64,000 nt of DNA, from the NCBI GenBank assembly GCA_027493675.1, contig JAOSKI010000041.1, forward strand, positions 121,359 through 185,358, in the 5' to 3' direction. Below the pieces are notes generated by a model, which was not told where the DNA came from, searched no databases, and saw only the letters and a list, made by a program, of their open reading frames with translations. The position numbers and the translations under genes were made by a program. Positions 19,530 through 29,137 of this stretch are shown piece by piece. Position 1 is the stretch's first letter. Each line of letters starts with the position of its first letter. Origin of the DNA: Microthrixaceae bacterium (lineage in GTDB: Bacteria > Actinomycetota > Acidimicrobiia > Acidimicrobiales > Microtrichaceae).

Positions 19530-20637
19530 GCCGATGCCCTTCCATGTGTGTCGTGGCGACCGTCGGTGTAGTCGCATGGTTCGATCCCAGGTGGGGCCTC
19601 TGAGGAGGTGAGGAACGCGTGGCCGGCCGAACCGAAGGTGTGCTGGGATCCATCGGTCGACGTCACCAGAGCGCCGGCGGATCGCAGCATCTCCTCGATC
19701 CGGTCGCCCAGGGTGTCGTATCCCACGAGGATCGCCGTTGAGAGCGCCTCGGCCCACCACGCCTCTCCGGCGACGACGCTCACCGCGACCGCATCGCCGG
19801 TGCTGGACTCTCCGGTGCGCGGGTCGATGGTGTGGTGCGCAGTGCCACGCGGGGTCGCCCACCGCCTCCGCAGCACCGAGGAGGTAGCCAGCGCCCCGGC
19901 GCGGAGGTTGATGCGCGCAGGATCGGCGAGGTGATGGTCCACCTCCACCTCCCAGCCTCCGACGGGAGGTTCGCCGGCAACCCGCAGGTCGCCTCCGAGG
20001 GACACCAACGCCGAAGTTGCACCCGAGGCCACGGCTTGGGTGGCGGTCAGGTCGGCTGCGAGTCCCTTGCCGATTCCCCCGGCGTCGATGCGGACTCCCG
20101 TGGGAAGCACGACCAGGTTGGTCCGCGGGTCGACCACCACCTCTTCGCATCCAGGTGTCGACCACCCGCGGCGTGCCGGGTCGTGGGTGGCGATGGTGGT
20201 GGGCCCACCTTGGGTCCTGCCGGTCAATCCAGCGGAGTCGACGATCCCCGTCGTCTCGATGCTCTCGAAGCTTCGGTCGTATCCGGCGTCCATGACCGCG
20301 TCGAGGACCGTGGGATCGAACAGACCTGATGTGGCGTGCCAGGCCCAGACGGATCGTTGCACCAGCAGTGCGGTCTCATCCGACACGACCGTCGGGCGGC
20401 CGGCGCGGGCGTTGAGCCTGCTCAGCTCGGAGTCGTCGCGAAGCGTGACCACCGGGCCTCGAGGTCCTCGACGTGATCGATGACGTCTCGCAGGCAGGGC
20501 GGCGCGACGGTGCGGGGATCCGACGATGAATCGGCATCGACCGATGCAGGGGCATCGACGATGACATGGGCTGCGGCGCCCATCGCCGTGAACCGCCTCT
20601 CGACGCGCACTGTTCGTGGTCGCGTGGCAGGGGTCAT
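19526..20637 (-). CDS. apbE: FAD:protein FMN transferase ApbE, one frameshift
   Basis: Attaches FMN from FAD to a threonine or serine of target redox proteins. Family marks are the N-terminal RRFTAMGAAAHVIV, DDSELSRLNA, then GVRIDAGGIGKGLAADLTA, SLGGDLRVAGEPPVGGW and the magnesium/FAD site HHTIDPRTGESSTGDAVAVSV. It reads from ATG 20637 in one frame to about 20440 and then in another; one missing base joins DLEARWSRF to DDSELSRLN. The length is about 370 residues. It lies between two small anchored proteins and the heme membrane protein, a layout like known extracytoplasmic electron-transfer units. Confidence 0.85.
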
Positions 20638-20645
20638 GGTCGAGC

Positions 20646-20990
20646 TCAGCTCTCGCTCGATTGCGTGACCGGCTCGGTCGCCGCGGGTGCGGCCGTGACC
20701 GGGGGTGGAGGGCCTGCATACGCCGAAGCGGTCTGCTCCGGCTGTGCCACGCCTGCAGATGTGGGGACCTCCGGGCTGCCTGGGGTGTCGACGGCAGTGT
20801 TGCCGGCCGCTCTGCTCTGGGCGCCGAGGACGGCTACCAGTGCTGCGGTCGTCGCTGCGGCGACTCCGCTGGCCGCGATCCGCGAGATGGCGGCAGCGTG
20901 GCGCTTCCTGCGCCAAGGAGACCTGCGGGATCCCCGCTGGGGTGCGTGTCGCCCGTGTGCAGGTGAGGGTGAGCCGGTCGTCTCAGTCAT
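20646..20990 (-). CDS. Small single-span membrane or secreted protein, unknown function
   Basis: A 114-residue protein in one frame. A basic N-terminus rich in Arg and His (RRSPWRRKRHAAAI) is followed by one hydrophobic segment of about 20 residues, then an extracytoplasmic Pro/Thr/Ala tail. ATG 20990 overlaps the preceding stop by eight bases (ATGACTGA), and GGAG lies six bases before it. Its build repeats that of the upstream gene (charged head, one helix, low-complexity tail), suggesting paralogues or partners. I recognise no family. Confidence 0.5.
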   Translation of the reverse strand: MTETTGSPSPAHGRHAPQRGSRRSPWRRKRHAAAISRIAASGVAAATTAALVAVLGAQSRAAGNTAVDTPGSPEVPTSAGVAQPEQTASAYAGPPPPVTAAPAATEPVTQSSES

Positions 20991-21450
20991 CGTCGTCGGC
21001 TCCGTCGTGGTGATCGTCGTCACGATCATCGTGGCGTTCGTCGTCACGATGGTCGTCGCCGTGGTCGTTCCCGCTGTCGTGGTCGTCGCCACCCTCGCCG
21101 TCGTGCTTGTCGTCGTCGTGCTTGTCGTCATCGTGGTCGCGGTCGTCGGCCTGCGGCGCCGCGGTCGCCTGAGTGCCTGCGGGGTCGTCGACCTGTCCGC
21201 TCGAGGTGCCGTGCTGCGGGGAGGTGACAGCCGCTGTCGGTGTCAGCTGACCCGCTGCCGGGTCGAGTGGTGCTTCGCTGGCGCCCAGGTTCACCGCCAC
21301 GGCTGCTCCGGTGGCGGCGAGCGTCGCGACGACCGCGATCGTCGCCGCCACGACCTTCTTGGCGTTGCGCTTGGGAGCCGCCTTCGCTGTGCCTGTGGCG
21401 GCGGTGGTGTTGGAGGGCGGGATGTCGGTGGAATCCGGGGTGTCGTTCAT
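20983..21450 (-). CDS. Membrane-anchored Asp/His-rich protein, probable metal binder
   Basis: A 155-residue protein in one frame. A lysine-rich N-terminus precedes one hydrophobic helix (VVAATIAVVATLAATGAAVAV). A Pro/Thr/Gly linker then leads to a C-terminal tail of about 55 residues that is almost only Asp and His with some Gly, Lys and Arg. Such a tail outside the membrane could bind divalent metals. The complementary strand would read as a long Val-rich frame, which is a by-product of the GTC repeat. Position between ApbE/reductase genes and a two-component system suggests a role in metal or redox handling at the surface. No family name can be given. Confidence 0.6.
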   Translation of the reverse strand: MNDTPDSTDIPPSNTTAATGTAKAAPKRNAKKVVAATIAVVATLAATGAAVAVNLGASEAPLDPAAGQLTPTAAVTSPQHGTSSGQVDDPAGTQATAAPQADDRDHDDDKHDDDKHDGEGGDDHDSGNDHGDDHRDDERHDDRDDDHHDGADDDD

Positions 21451-21534
21451 GGGGATGACGATACGGACCGCCGATCCAGCACAGATCGTGTGATTCGGTA
21501 AAGATCCGGTTAGTTCGCCCGGGGTCCTCCGGCG

Positions 21535-22245
21535 ATGTGCGATCGTGTCCGGGTGAGGATCCTGGTGGTCGAGGACGACCCTGCGATAGCGGCACCGATG
21601 GTCTCGGGGCTGGAGCGCCACGGCTTCGAGGTGGTGCACCTCGCGCAGGGCGAGGGTGCTCCCGACGCTGCGCGCGCCGCCGACGTCGTGTTGTTGGATC
21701 TCGGCCTACCCGACCTGGACGGCACCGAGGTGTGCCGCCGGATCAGGCGACAGTCCCAGGTGCCGGTGATCGTCGTGAGCGCGCGTGGCGACGAGATGGA
21801 GCGCGTGATGCTGCTCGAGATGGGCGCCGACGACTACGTCGTGAAGCCCTTCGGCCTACGTGAGCTGATAGCCCGCATCCGAGCAGTGGCAAGGCGTGCC
21901 GGAGCCGAGGGGGTGGCGCTGGAGCGCATCGAGGTCGGTCCGCTTGTGGTGGATCTCCGCACCCATGCGGTGACGGTCGACGGCGACACAGTGGAGCTGA
22001 CCCCGAAGGAGTTCGACCTGCTTGCCCACCTGGCGGCTGATCCTGGCGCCGCGCACACCCGGCGCAGCATCCTCGAAGAGGTCTGGGACGCGAACTGGTA
22101 CGGGTCCTCCAAGACTCTGGACGTGCACGTGGCGTCGATCCGACGCAAGCTCGGCCATCCGGAGTGGATCCAGGCGGTGCGCGGCGTGGGATTCCGGTTC
22201 GTGGTCGATGACCCCGCCGATCAGCGCGACCCGACCGCGACATGA
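21535..22245 (+). CDS. OmpR-family response regulator, intact
   Basis: A receiver plus winged-helix DNA-binding protein in one frame, about 230 residues. Receiver marks are the acidic pair in LVVEDDPAI, phospho-acceptor Asp in VLLDLGLPDLDG, Thr/Ser switch region VPVIVVSARGDE and the lysine of DDYVVKPFGLRE. The C-terminal domain shows VELTPKEFDLLAHLA, the recognition-helix region SKTLDVHVASIRRKLG and RGVGFRFV. The start may be ATG 21535 or one of the in-frame GTG codons at 21547 and 21553. The stop overlaps the kinase start (ATGA). It is divergent from the anchored-protein/apbE operon, which is a candidate target. Confidence 0.9.
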   Translation: MCDRVRVRILVVEDDPAIAAPMVSGLERHGFEVVHLAQGEGAPDAARAADVVLLDLGLPDLDGTEVCRRIRRQSQVPVIVVSARGDEMERVMLLEMGADDYVVKPFGLRELIARIRAVARRAGAEGVALERIEVGPLVVDLRTHAVTVDGDTVELTPKEFDLLAHLAADPGAAHTRRSILEEVWDANWYGSSKTLDVHVASIRRKLGHPEWIQAVRGVGFRFVVDDPADQRDPTAT

Positions 22246-23706
22246 CACGCCGGCTGATCCTCTCCTACCTGCTCGTGGCGACCTTCGTGCTGGCGGTGGT
22301 CGAGATACCACTCGGGCTCACGTACGGGGACGCGCCGAGGATCGCCTGTTCGCGGCCATCGAACGCGACGCCCGGGTACTCGCGGGTCTGCTCCACGAGC
22401 GCATCGAGACCGGTGACACCCGGGCGGCGGCGAGGATCGCCGAGGACTACACCTCGCACTCCTCGGCCCGTGTGGTGGTCACCGACGCGACCGGTCTGAG
22501 CGTGGTCGACACCTCGGAGCCCGGTGCCGCGCCGAGGGACTTCTCCACACGGCCTGAGTTCGTATCCGCGCTGGAGGGGACCCAGGACATGGGCATCCGC
22601 TACTCCGAGACCCTGGGTGAGGAGTTGGCGGTCGTGGCGGTGCCGATCATGTCGAACGAGGCGGTCTCCGGTGCGGTGCGCGTCAGCTTCACCACCGAGG
22701 TCATGCGGGAACAGGTCCGTGACAACTGGTTGCGCCTGGGAGCGCTGGCCGCACTGGTACTCGTTGCGGCGGCATCCTTCGGCTGGCTCATGGCGCGTTG
22801 GGCCATGAGCCCGGTGGAGTCGCTGGAGACCGGAGCAGGCGCCTCGCAGCGGGCGACCTGCAGGGACGAGCCGAGGTGGACCGTGGCCCACCGGAGTTGC
22901 GCCACCTGGCCGAGACGTTCAACGTCATGGCAGCTCGCCTGGAGACCCTGGTCGATTCACAGAAGGCGTTCGTGGCCGATGCGTCGCACCAGCTCCGCAC
23001 CCCGCTCACCGCACTTCGGCTTCGCATCGATTCGCTCCAGGACTCCTTGGCGTCCGACTCCGTGAGCTCCACGCCGTCCCCGGGATCCGCCACGGAACCC
23101 GCGCCGATCGACGAAGACGTGGCGGCGATCGGCGCCGAGCTCGACCGGTTGATGGGGCTGGTCGACGGCCTGCTCGCAATGGCGCGCAGTGGCACCGACG
23201 CGGTGATCGAGGTGGTCGACGTCTCGGCTGCAGCACACTCCGCCGCCGATCGGTGGGACGCCCTCGCCGCCGAACACGCGGTGGGCCTCCGAGTCGAAGC
23301 CCCCACCGGGGTGACCGCCCGGATCGTCAGAGGCGGAGTGGAACAGGTCCTCGACAACCTGATCGACAACGCGATCGGTGTGGCGCCTCGTGGCTCGACG
23401 ATCGAGATCACGGTCGCCCAAGGACCACAAGGTGACGGGCCAGAGCGTGATCGTGATCACACGACGGTTCACCTGATCGTGCGTGATCATGGACCGGGAC
23501 TGGATGCGGCTGACCGTGAACGTGCCACCGGCCGCTTCTGGCGCGCCCCCGGAGCACCCAGCGGTGGCACCGGCCTCGGTCTGGCGATCGTCGCGGAGCT
23601 GGCGCGTGCCTCGGGTGGGGGAGTTGCGCTCGGTGAGCCCGCCGAGGGCCCCGGCCTGTCCGTCGACGTCTGGTTCCCTGCAGTGGCACCCGTCGACGGT
23701 CAATGA
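22242..23706 (+). CDS. Sensor histidine kinase, two frameshifts
   Basis: Partner kinase of the preceding regulator. An N-terminal helix (MTRRLILSYLLVATFVLAVV), an extracytoplasmic sensor region (ARVVVTDATGLSVVDTSEPG), a second helix (LAALVLVAAASFGWLMA) and a HAMP-like stretch lead to the H-box DASHQLRTPLTALRL. The N-box EQVLDNLIDNAI, G1 RDHGPGLD and G2 GGTGLGLAIVAE follow. Frames change at about 22330 (ACGGGGACG) and about 22835, where restoring one base gives GRLAAGDLQGRAEVD. The length is about 488 residues. The sensor domain is PAS/Cache-sized; its ligand is unknown. Confidence 0.85.
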
Positions 23707-23740
23707 GCATGCAGCGCCCTGGGCGCACGATAATGGCCCT

Positions 23741-24136
23741 GTGAACAACGAATCCTCGTTTCCCTTGTCGGAGTTCCTGGGCATGGAGGTTGCCGACGAG
23801 GGCGGCGGACACGCCTCTGCGCACATCGACGCCGGACCGGCACACCTCAACCCACACGGGTTCGTGCACGGTGCGGCGGTGTTCGCAATGGTGGACACCT
23901 CGATGGGCGCGGCGGTCATGGGGATGCTCGAACCCACTCAGCGCTGCACGACGATCGAGTTGCAGATGCGCTTCCTGAGACCGTTCGTGGAGGGTCGGTT
24001 GACCGCGGAGACGACGGTGATCAAGCCGGGTCGACGGGTGATGCACCTCGAGAGCCGGGTGACCGACCAGAGCGGGCGTCTGGTGGCGACCGCCACGTCG
24101 TCGTTCGCGGTGATCGACGAAGCACCCGGGGCCTGA
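23741..24136 (+). CDS. PaaI-type hotdog thioesterase, intact
   Basis: A 131-residue single-domain hotdog protein. Core motifs are ASAHIDAGPAHLNPHGFVHG, the catalytic-helix region VHGAAVFAMVDTSMGAAV and CTTIELQMRFLRPF. It hydrolyses acyl-CoA thioesters, often aromatic or branched. GTG 23741 is the start; the nearby ATG 23733 is out of frame and stops at once. A GATAAT hexamer six bases before the GTG may make the mRNA leaderless. The stop lies 17 bases before the convergent MMPL gene. Confidence 0.85.
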   Translation: MNNESSFPLSEFLGMEVADEGGGHASAHIDAGPAHLNPHGFVHGAAVFAMVDTSMGAAVMGMLEPTQRCTTIELQMRFLRPFVEGRLTAETTVIKPGRRVMHLESRVTDQSGRLVATATSSFAVIDEAPGA

Positions 24137-24153
24137 CCGGCTCGCAGCGGGGT

Positions 24154-26448
24154 TCAGGCCTGCCCGATGCCGGCCGGCTCCTCGGGAGCGTGCAGCTCCT
24201 CTGCGGTGATCCGGTCGGTGGTCGGCTCACCTTCGATGTCGAGGTGTGGCAACAGCTTGTCGAGCCAGCGGGGAAGCCACCAGTTCGCATCCCCGACGAG
24301 CGCCATGGTGGAGGGGACCAGCACCATCCTCACGATCGTGGCATCCAGTGCGACCGCGGTCGCCAGTCCGACGCCCATCATCTTCACCACCGGATCCCCG
24401 CTGGTCACGAAGCCGACGAACACGCTGATCATGATCAGTGCAGCCGCGGTGATCACCTTGGCGGTGGCGCCCAGACCCTCCACCACGCTGTCGATGTTGG
24501 TGTGGCCGTTGTGGTACTCCTCGCGGATGCGGCTGAGGATGAACACCTCGTAGTCCATCGACAGCCCGAAGAGGATCGCGAACATCATCATCGGAACGAA
24601 CGAGGCGATCGGCACTGCTTCTTCGAGGCCGATCAGCGAACGCCCCCAACCCCATTGGAACACCGCCACCACGACGCCGTAGGCGGCACCGATGGCGAGA
24701 AGGTTCAGCAGGGCTGCCTTCAGCGGCACCAGGATCGACCGGAACACGACCATCAGCAACAGGAACGAGAGCATGATCACGGTGCCGATGAACCACATGA
24801 GCCGTGAGGGAGATCTTCTCGGACTGGTCGATGAATCCGGCGGTCGGCCCACCGACGAGAGCGGTTGCACCGGAGGTGTCCGTGGCTGCGGGGATGATGT
24901 CGTCGCGGAGTCGGTGCACCAGGTCGCTCGTCGTCTCGTCCTGCGGCTTGCTCACCGGGATGGCGGTCAACACAGCGGTGTCGCCGGCATCGTTGAGTGC
25001 CGGAGGCGACACGACCTTCACGTCAGGGTCCTCGGCCACCCGCGCTGCGATCTCCTCGGCCACGCCGGGATCACGATCCTCGCCCAGGTCGACGGTGACG
25101 AGGAGGGTCCGTTGAAGCCGTCCCCGAAACCGTCGGCGAGCAGGTCGTAGGCCCGTCGCTGAGTGCTCGAGGTGGGATAGGTGCCCGCATCTGCCTGGCC
25201 GAGGCGCATGTCGAGCGCCGGGATCGCCAACACGGCCAGGAGCAACGTGGCTCCGGTCATCGAGCGCCATGGGTGGAACGCCACCCAGTGCGCCCAGCGG
25301 ACCCAGCCGCTGTGAGCGGTGCCGTCGCGCTCGGCGCCGCCGTCCCGCTCAGAGGTGGCGTCCCGCTCGGAGGTGGCGCCTGCGTCGTGTCGGGGTGTTA
25401 GGCGGCGTGTCGTGGCGCGGCGCGTCGTGGCGCGATGCGACCGTGCCAGCACCCGGTCGCCGGCGAACCCCAGCAGTGCGGGCAGGAGGGTCACCGCCAC
25501 CACGACCGCGACGGCCACCACGATGGAGGCGGAGTAGCCGAGCGCCGACACGTATGGGATGCCTGCCATCTTCAGCCCGAGGATGGCCACCACGACGGTA
25601 CCTCCAGCCACCACGACCGCCTGGCCGGCGGTTGCGTTGGTCCGTGCGATGGACTCCGTGTGATCCATGCCGGCCTCGATGTTGTCGCGGTGGCGGCTGA
25701 GGACGAACAGCGCATAGTCGATACCGACGCCAAGGCCGATCATCGTTCCCAGCCTGGGTGCCACCGAGGGAACGTCGATCAGCAGCCCGAGCAGCCCCAC
25801 GATCGACAGGCCGGTGAGCAGACCGAGAGCAGCCACCCCGAGCGGCAGGGCCATGGCGTAGACGCTGCGGAACATCACGAACAGGATCACCAGGGCGGCG
25901 ATGACCCCGATCATCTCGGCCGGGCCGGTGTGTCGCTCCGCGAGCACCGTGGGGAGCTCGCCGCCGTAGTCGACCTGCACGCCGGCCGCCTCTGCGGGCT
26001 CGGAGGTCGCCTTGAGGGCGGCGAAGGCCTCATGACCGAGATCGGCGACCGGAGCGTCGTACTGCACGGCCGCGAACGCGGTCGTGCCGTCGGGTGACAT
26101 CGACATCGGATTGCCCAAGGGGTCGGTGACCGTGGTGACGCCGCGCAGCGCTCGCACCTCATCGACGGTGGTGTCGATGGCCGCGTTCTGGGATGGATCG
26201 ACGCCAAGGCCATCGGGGTCGTGGAACACCACCATGGCGGTGGCTCCGGCGCGCTCCGGGAAGCGTTCGTCGAGCAGGTCCATCGCCGCCTGGGATTCCA
26301 CGCCCGGCACCTCGAAGTCGTCGGTGGTGCCGCCGCCGAGGGTCCGGTTGGCCACGACCATCACGACCGCGAACAGGATCCAGGCGATCAGCACCCACCG
26401 TCGCCTGGTGGCCGAGAACCTTCCCAATCGGTAGAGCCAGTTCGACAC
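24154..26448 (-). CDS. Second MMPL-family RND transporter, two frameshifts
   Basis: About 765 residues with the same plan as the pump at 9060: an N-terminal helix, a periplasmic domain, then GLGVGIDYALFVLSRHRDN and, in the second half, FAILFGLSMDYEVFILSRI. Frames break at about 25110 and about 24800. The start is GTG 26448, with GGGAGG six bases before it. The cytoplasmic linker between the two halves (25320-25440) is lengthened by tandem repeats rich in Thr, Arg, Ser, Glu and Asp, coded by repeated 9-18 bp units; this is unusual for the family. A TetR gene is divergent across an operator-like palindrome, the usual sign of local repression. The substrate is unknown. Confidence 0.85.
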
Positions 26449-26469
26449 AGCAGACCTCCCGGAGAAAAA

Positions 26470-26490
26470 TGCAGTGACTGCAATATTGCA
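26470..26490. promoter_or_regulatory. Overlapping palindromes between tetR and mmpL (TetR operator candidate)
   Basis: TGCAATATTGCA at 26479-26490 is a perfect 12-bp palindrome. It overlaps TGCAGTGACTGCA at 26470-26482, palindromic except for its centre. The two share TGCA, giving three TGCA half-sites in 21 bases of unusually AT-rich DNA. It lies between the divergent starts of the MMPL and TetR genes and is the obvious binding site for the latter. Confidence 0.65.
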
Positions 26491-26521
26491 GGGAGAGCAT
26501 CATCGTGTCAAGCTTGAGCTC

Positions 26522-27156
26522 GTGGCATCGCAGACGGAACCTTGCGGACCGGGCCTTCGAGAACGCAAGAAGAAAGAACGACGCCGAGCCATCGAGGCCC
26601 GCCGCGCTCGACCTGTTCGCCAGGTACGGCTTCGACGCGACCACCACCGAGCAGATCGCCGCCGCGGCCGACATCTCGCCACGTACCTTCTTCTCGTACT
26701 TCCCGACCAAGGAGGACGTCGTCCTCGCGGACTACGCGCAGCGACTCGAACGGATCCTGACAGAGCTTGCGGCGCGCCCCGACGGCGAGCGACCGTGGGA
26801 AGCGCTGCGGGCGTCGCTGCTCGTCGTCGCCACCGACTACGAGGCAGAGCGCGAGCAGCTGATGTTGCGCTTCTCGATCATGGCCCAGTGTCCTTCGGTG
26901 TTCGCTCGCAACCTTGCTCTTCAGGCGGGCTGGGAGAGCACCTCGCGACCGCCATGGCGAGGCGCATGGGTGCCGACTCCGATGACGTCACACCGGGACT
27001 GATGGCTGCGGCGGCGCTGGCGGCCATGCGTTCGTCGATCCGGCACTGGTTGCTGACCGGCCCGCGGAGCCGCTTCCGTCACTGGTCGAGGTCTGCTTCG
27101 ACAACCTGGGCCGAGGCTTCGACAGGCTGGGGGGCGACTCCGCCGAGGTCCGCTGA
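26522..27156 (+). CDS. TetR-family repressor, three frameshifts
   Basis: The N-terminal helix-turn-helix is clear: GLRERKKKERRRAIEA, then ALDLFARYGFDATTTEQIAAAADISPRTFFSYFPTKEDVVLAD read across two frames. The C-terminal ligand domain continues through ERPWEALRASLLVVATDYEAE, GLGEHLATAMARRMGAD and PLPSLVEVCFDNLGRGFDRLG. Breaks lie at about 26600 (one extra C), 26925 and 27060. GTG 26522 is chosen so that the basic N-terminus precedes the HTH; GTG 26505 in another frame is the alternative. About 210 residues. The next 174 bases (27157-27330) show no gene. It probably represses the adjacent MMPL pump and itself. Confidence 0.8.
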
Positions 27157-27330
27157 GCCCCGTTGGCGCCCGACTGCCCGGCCACCGCACCTGCATCCCG
27201 GCGTCGCGGATTCGCGGCCGGCACTGCCTCGGCGCTGTCGCAGCAGTGCCTCCTGGTCCCCGACATGCCGCTCAGACAACGGGCGTGCAGGGTTCGGTAG
27301 GGGTGCTCTGCGCGCCGCGGAACCTGTCGC

Positions 27331-27345
27331 TAGGTTCGCTGCCGA
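27331..27345 (+). promoter_or_regulatory. -10 hexamer for a leaderless gene
   Basis: TAGGTT at 27331-27336 with eight bases to ATG 27345 and no ribosome-binding site. It supports 27345 as the start of the cytochrome-molybdopterin fusion. Confidence 0.45.
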
Positions 27346-29137
27346 TGGGAATCGTCCCTCGACCCACACCCGGAGAAGCGGATCCGCTCGAAGCGGATCT
27401 TCTCGCAGATCCGACCGAGCGCGGCCTCGACGGTCGGATCGTCATCAGGACTGGGCCGGGGGATACCCCAGGAGCGTGCAGAGATCCCCTCGGTGCGTTT
27501 CGGGTCCCGGTGGGTCAGCGCGGCATGGCTCCTCCCGATCGCCGTGGTGGGGCTGATCGCGACGATCGCGGTCGCCCAGCAACTCCGCAAGTACCCCTGG
27601 ATGCAGGAGTTCATCGCGGACCATCCCGGTACTTCCGCGGCTCAGGCTCCCGAGGTGACCTCCGGGTTCCCGTGGTGGTTGCGCTGGCAGCACTTCTTCA
27701 ACCTGGTGTTCATGATGTTCATCGTGCGTGCCGGGTTGCAGATCCTGGCGGACCATCCCCGCCTGTACCTCAACGCACACAGCCGGCGCGGTTCGGAGTG
27801 GTTCAGGATGCGCGGACCGATCCCCGCCGACCGAACCGATCCCGAAGACGCCGCACGGGTGTGGACCGCGAAGGACGACTCGGTGGCGTTGCCGAGGTGG
27901 CTGGGGATACCGGGGTTCCGCCACTCGATCGGCCTCGCCAGGTGGTTCCACTTCAGCTTCGACGTCTTCTGGCTGCTGAACGGGGTCGTGTTCTACGTGT
28001 TGTTGTTCACCACCGGCCAGTGGCAACGGGTCGTGCCGCAGTCGATGGACGTCGTTCCCAATGCGATCTCCACAGCGATCCAGTACGCGTCACTCGACTT
28101 CCCGGACAACAGCGGGTTCCTGCACTACAACGGCCTGCAGCTCGTCGCCTACTTCGTGACCATCTTCATTGCGGCGCCGTTGGCCTTCCTGACCGGCCTC
28201 GGCCAGGCCCCGGCAGTGGCAGGCCGCCTCGGGATCGCCACCGGCGCACTGAACCGTCAGGTCATGCGAACCGTGCACTTCGCAGTGATGGCATGGATGG
28301 TCTTCTTCGTCATCATGCACACGGTCATGGTCTTCGTCACCGGCCTGATCCCGAACCTGAACCACATCACCCTCGGCACCGACACGGACTCGCTTTGGGC
28401 GCTTTGGATCTACCTGGGGTGGATGGCGGTGGTCGTGGTGCTGTGGCTGTGGGCCTCGCCGTTCACGATCGCCCACCCCCGAACCGTGCAGCGTCTGGGG
28501 AACCTGGTCGTCGGGCGGTTCAAGTCGGCGATGGACTGGTGGAACCCCAAGGCGACCTACCGCGAAGAGGACATCTCGGAGTTCCTGTGGCCAAACGGCC
28601 ACATCCCCGACTCCGAGGAGTACCACGAGCTGTTGACCTCGGACTTCGTGGACTTCCGGCTCCGGATCGACGGACTGGTGGAGAACCCGGTCGAGCTGAG
28701 CCTGGATGACCTGAGGGCGATGCCGTACCGGGAGCAGATCACCCAGCACTACTGCATCCAGGGTTGGTCCGGCATCGCGAAGTGGGGTGGAGTCGCCATG
28801 GCGGACATCTGCGAGTTGGTCCGCCCCGACGAGTCCGCGAAGTGGGTTGCGTTCTACTCCTTCGGCGAGGGACCGCTCGGTGGGCTCTACTACGACTGCC
28901 TGCCCATCGGGCACATGACCCATGACCTGACGATCCTCGCGCTCGACCTCAACGGCGAACCGCTGTCGGAGACCTACGGGGGCGCCGCTGCGGTTGCGCG
29001 ACGAGGTGGAGCTCGGCTTCAAGCAGGTCAAGTGGATCCAGGCGATCGAGTTCGTGACCGACTTCTCCCACCTGGGTGCAGGCCAGGGCGGCTACAACGA
29101 GGACCAGGAGTTCTTCGGCTACCGCGTGCCGATCTGA
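27345..29137 (+). CDS. Cytochrome b561-type membrane domain fused to a molybdopterin (MsrP/sulfite-oxidase-like) domain
   Basis: A fusion of about 598 residues. After a short head (MGIVPRPTPGEADPLEADLL) come four or more membrane helices with heme-ligand histidines in LRWQHFFNLVFMMFIVRAGL, GLARWFHFSFDVFWLLNGVV and RTVHFAVMAWMVFFVIMHT. From about residue 400 the soluble part has the oxidoreductase molybdopterin signature: DFRLRIDGLVENPVELSLDD, ITQHYCIQGWSGIAKWGGV with the molybdenum-binding cysteine, and YDCLPIGHMTHDLTILA. Frames break at about 27458 (run of five G) and about 28985, after which KQVKWIQAIEFV continues to TGA 29135. A quinol-linked reductase or oxidase of sulfoxide-like substrates at the outer face is a fair inference. 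Confidence 0.8.

Noticed and set aside
20566..21501. Plus-strand frame coding long runs of valine
   Set aside because: It is the exact complement of the Asp/His-rich tail (GTC repeats). It has no ribosome site and opposes two better genes.
27379..27397. GATCCGCT-cga-AGCGGATC palindrome as an operator
   Set aside because: It lies inside the coding head of the cytochrome fusion, downstream of its promoter; chance or codon effect is likelier.
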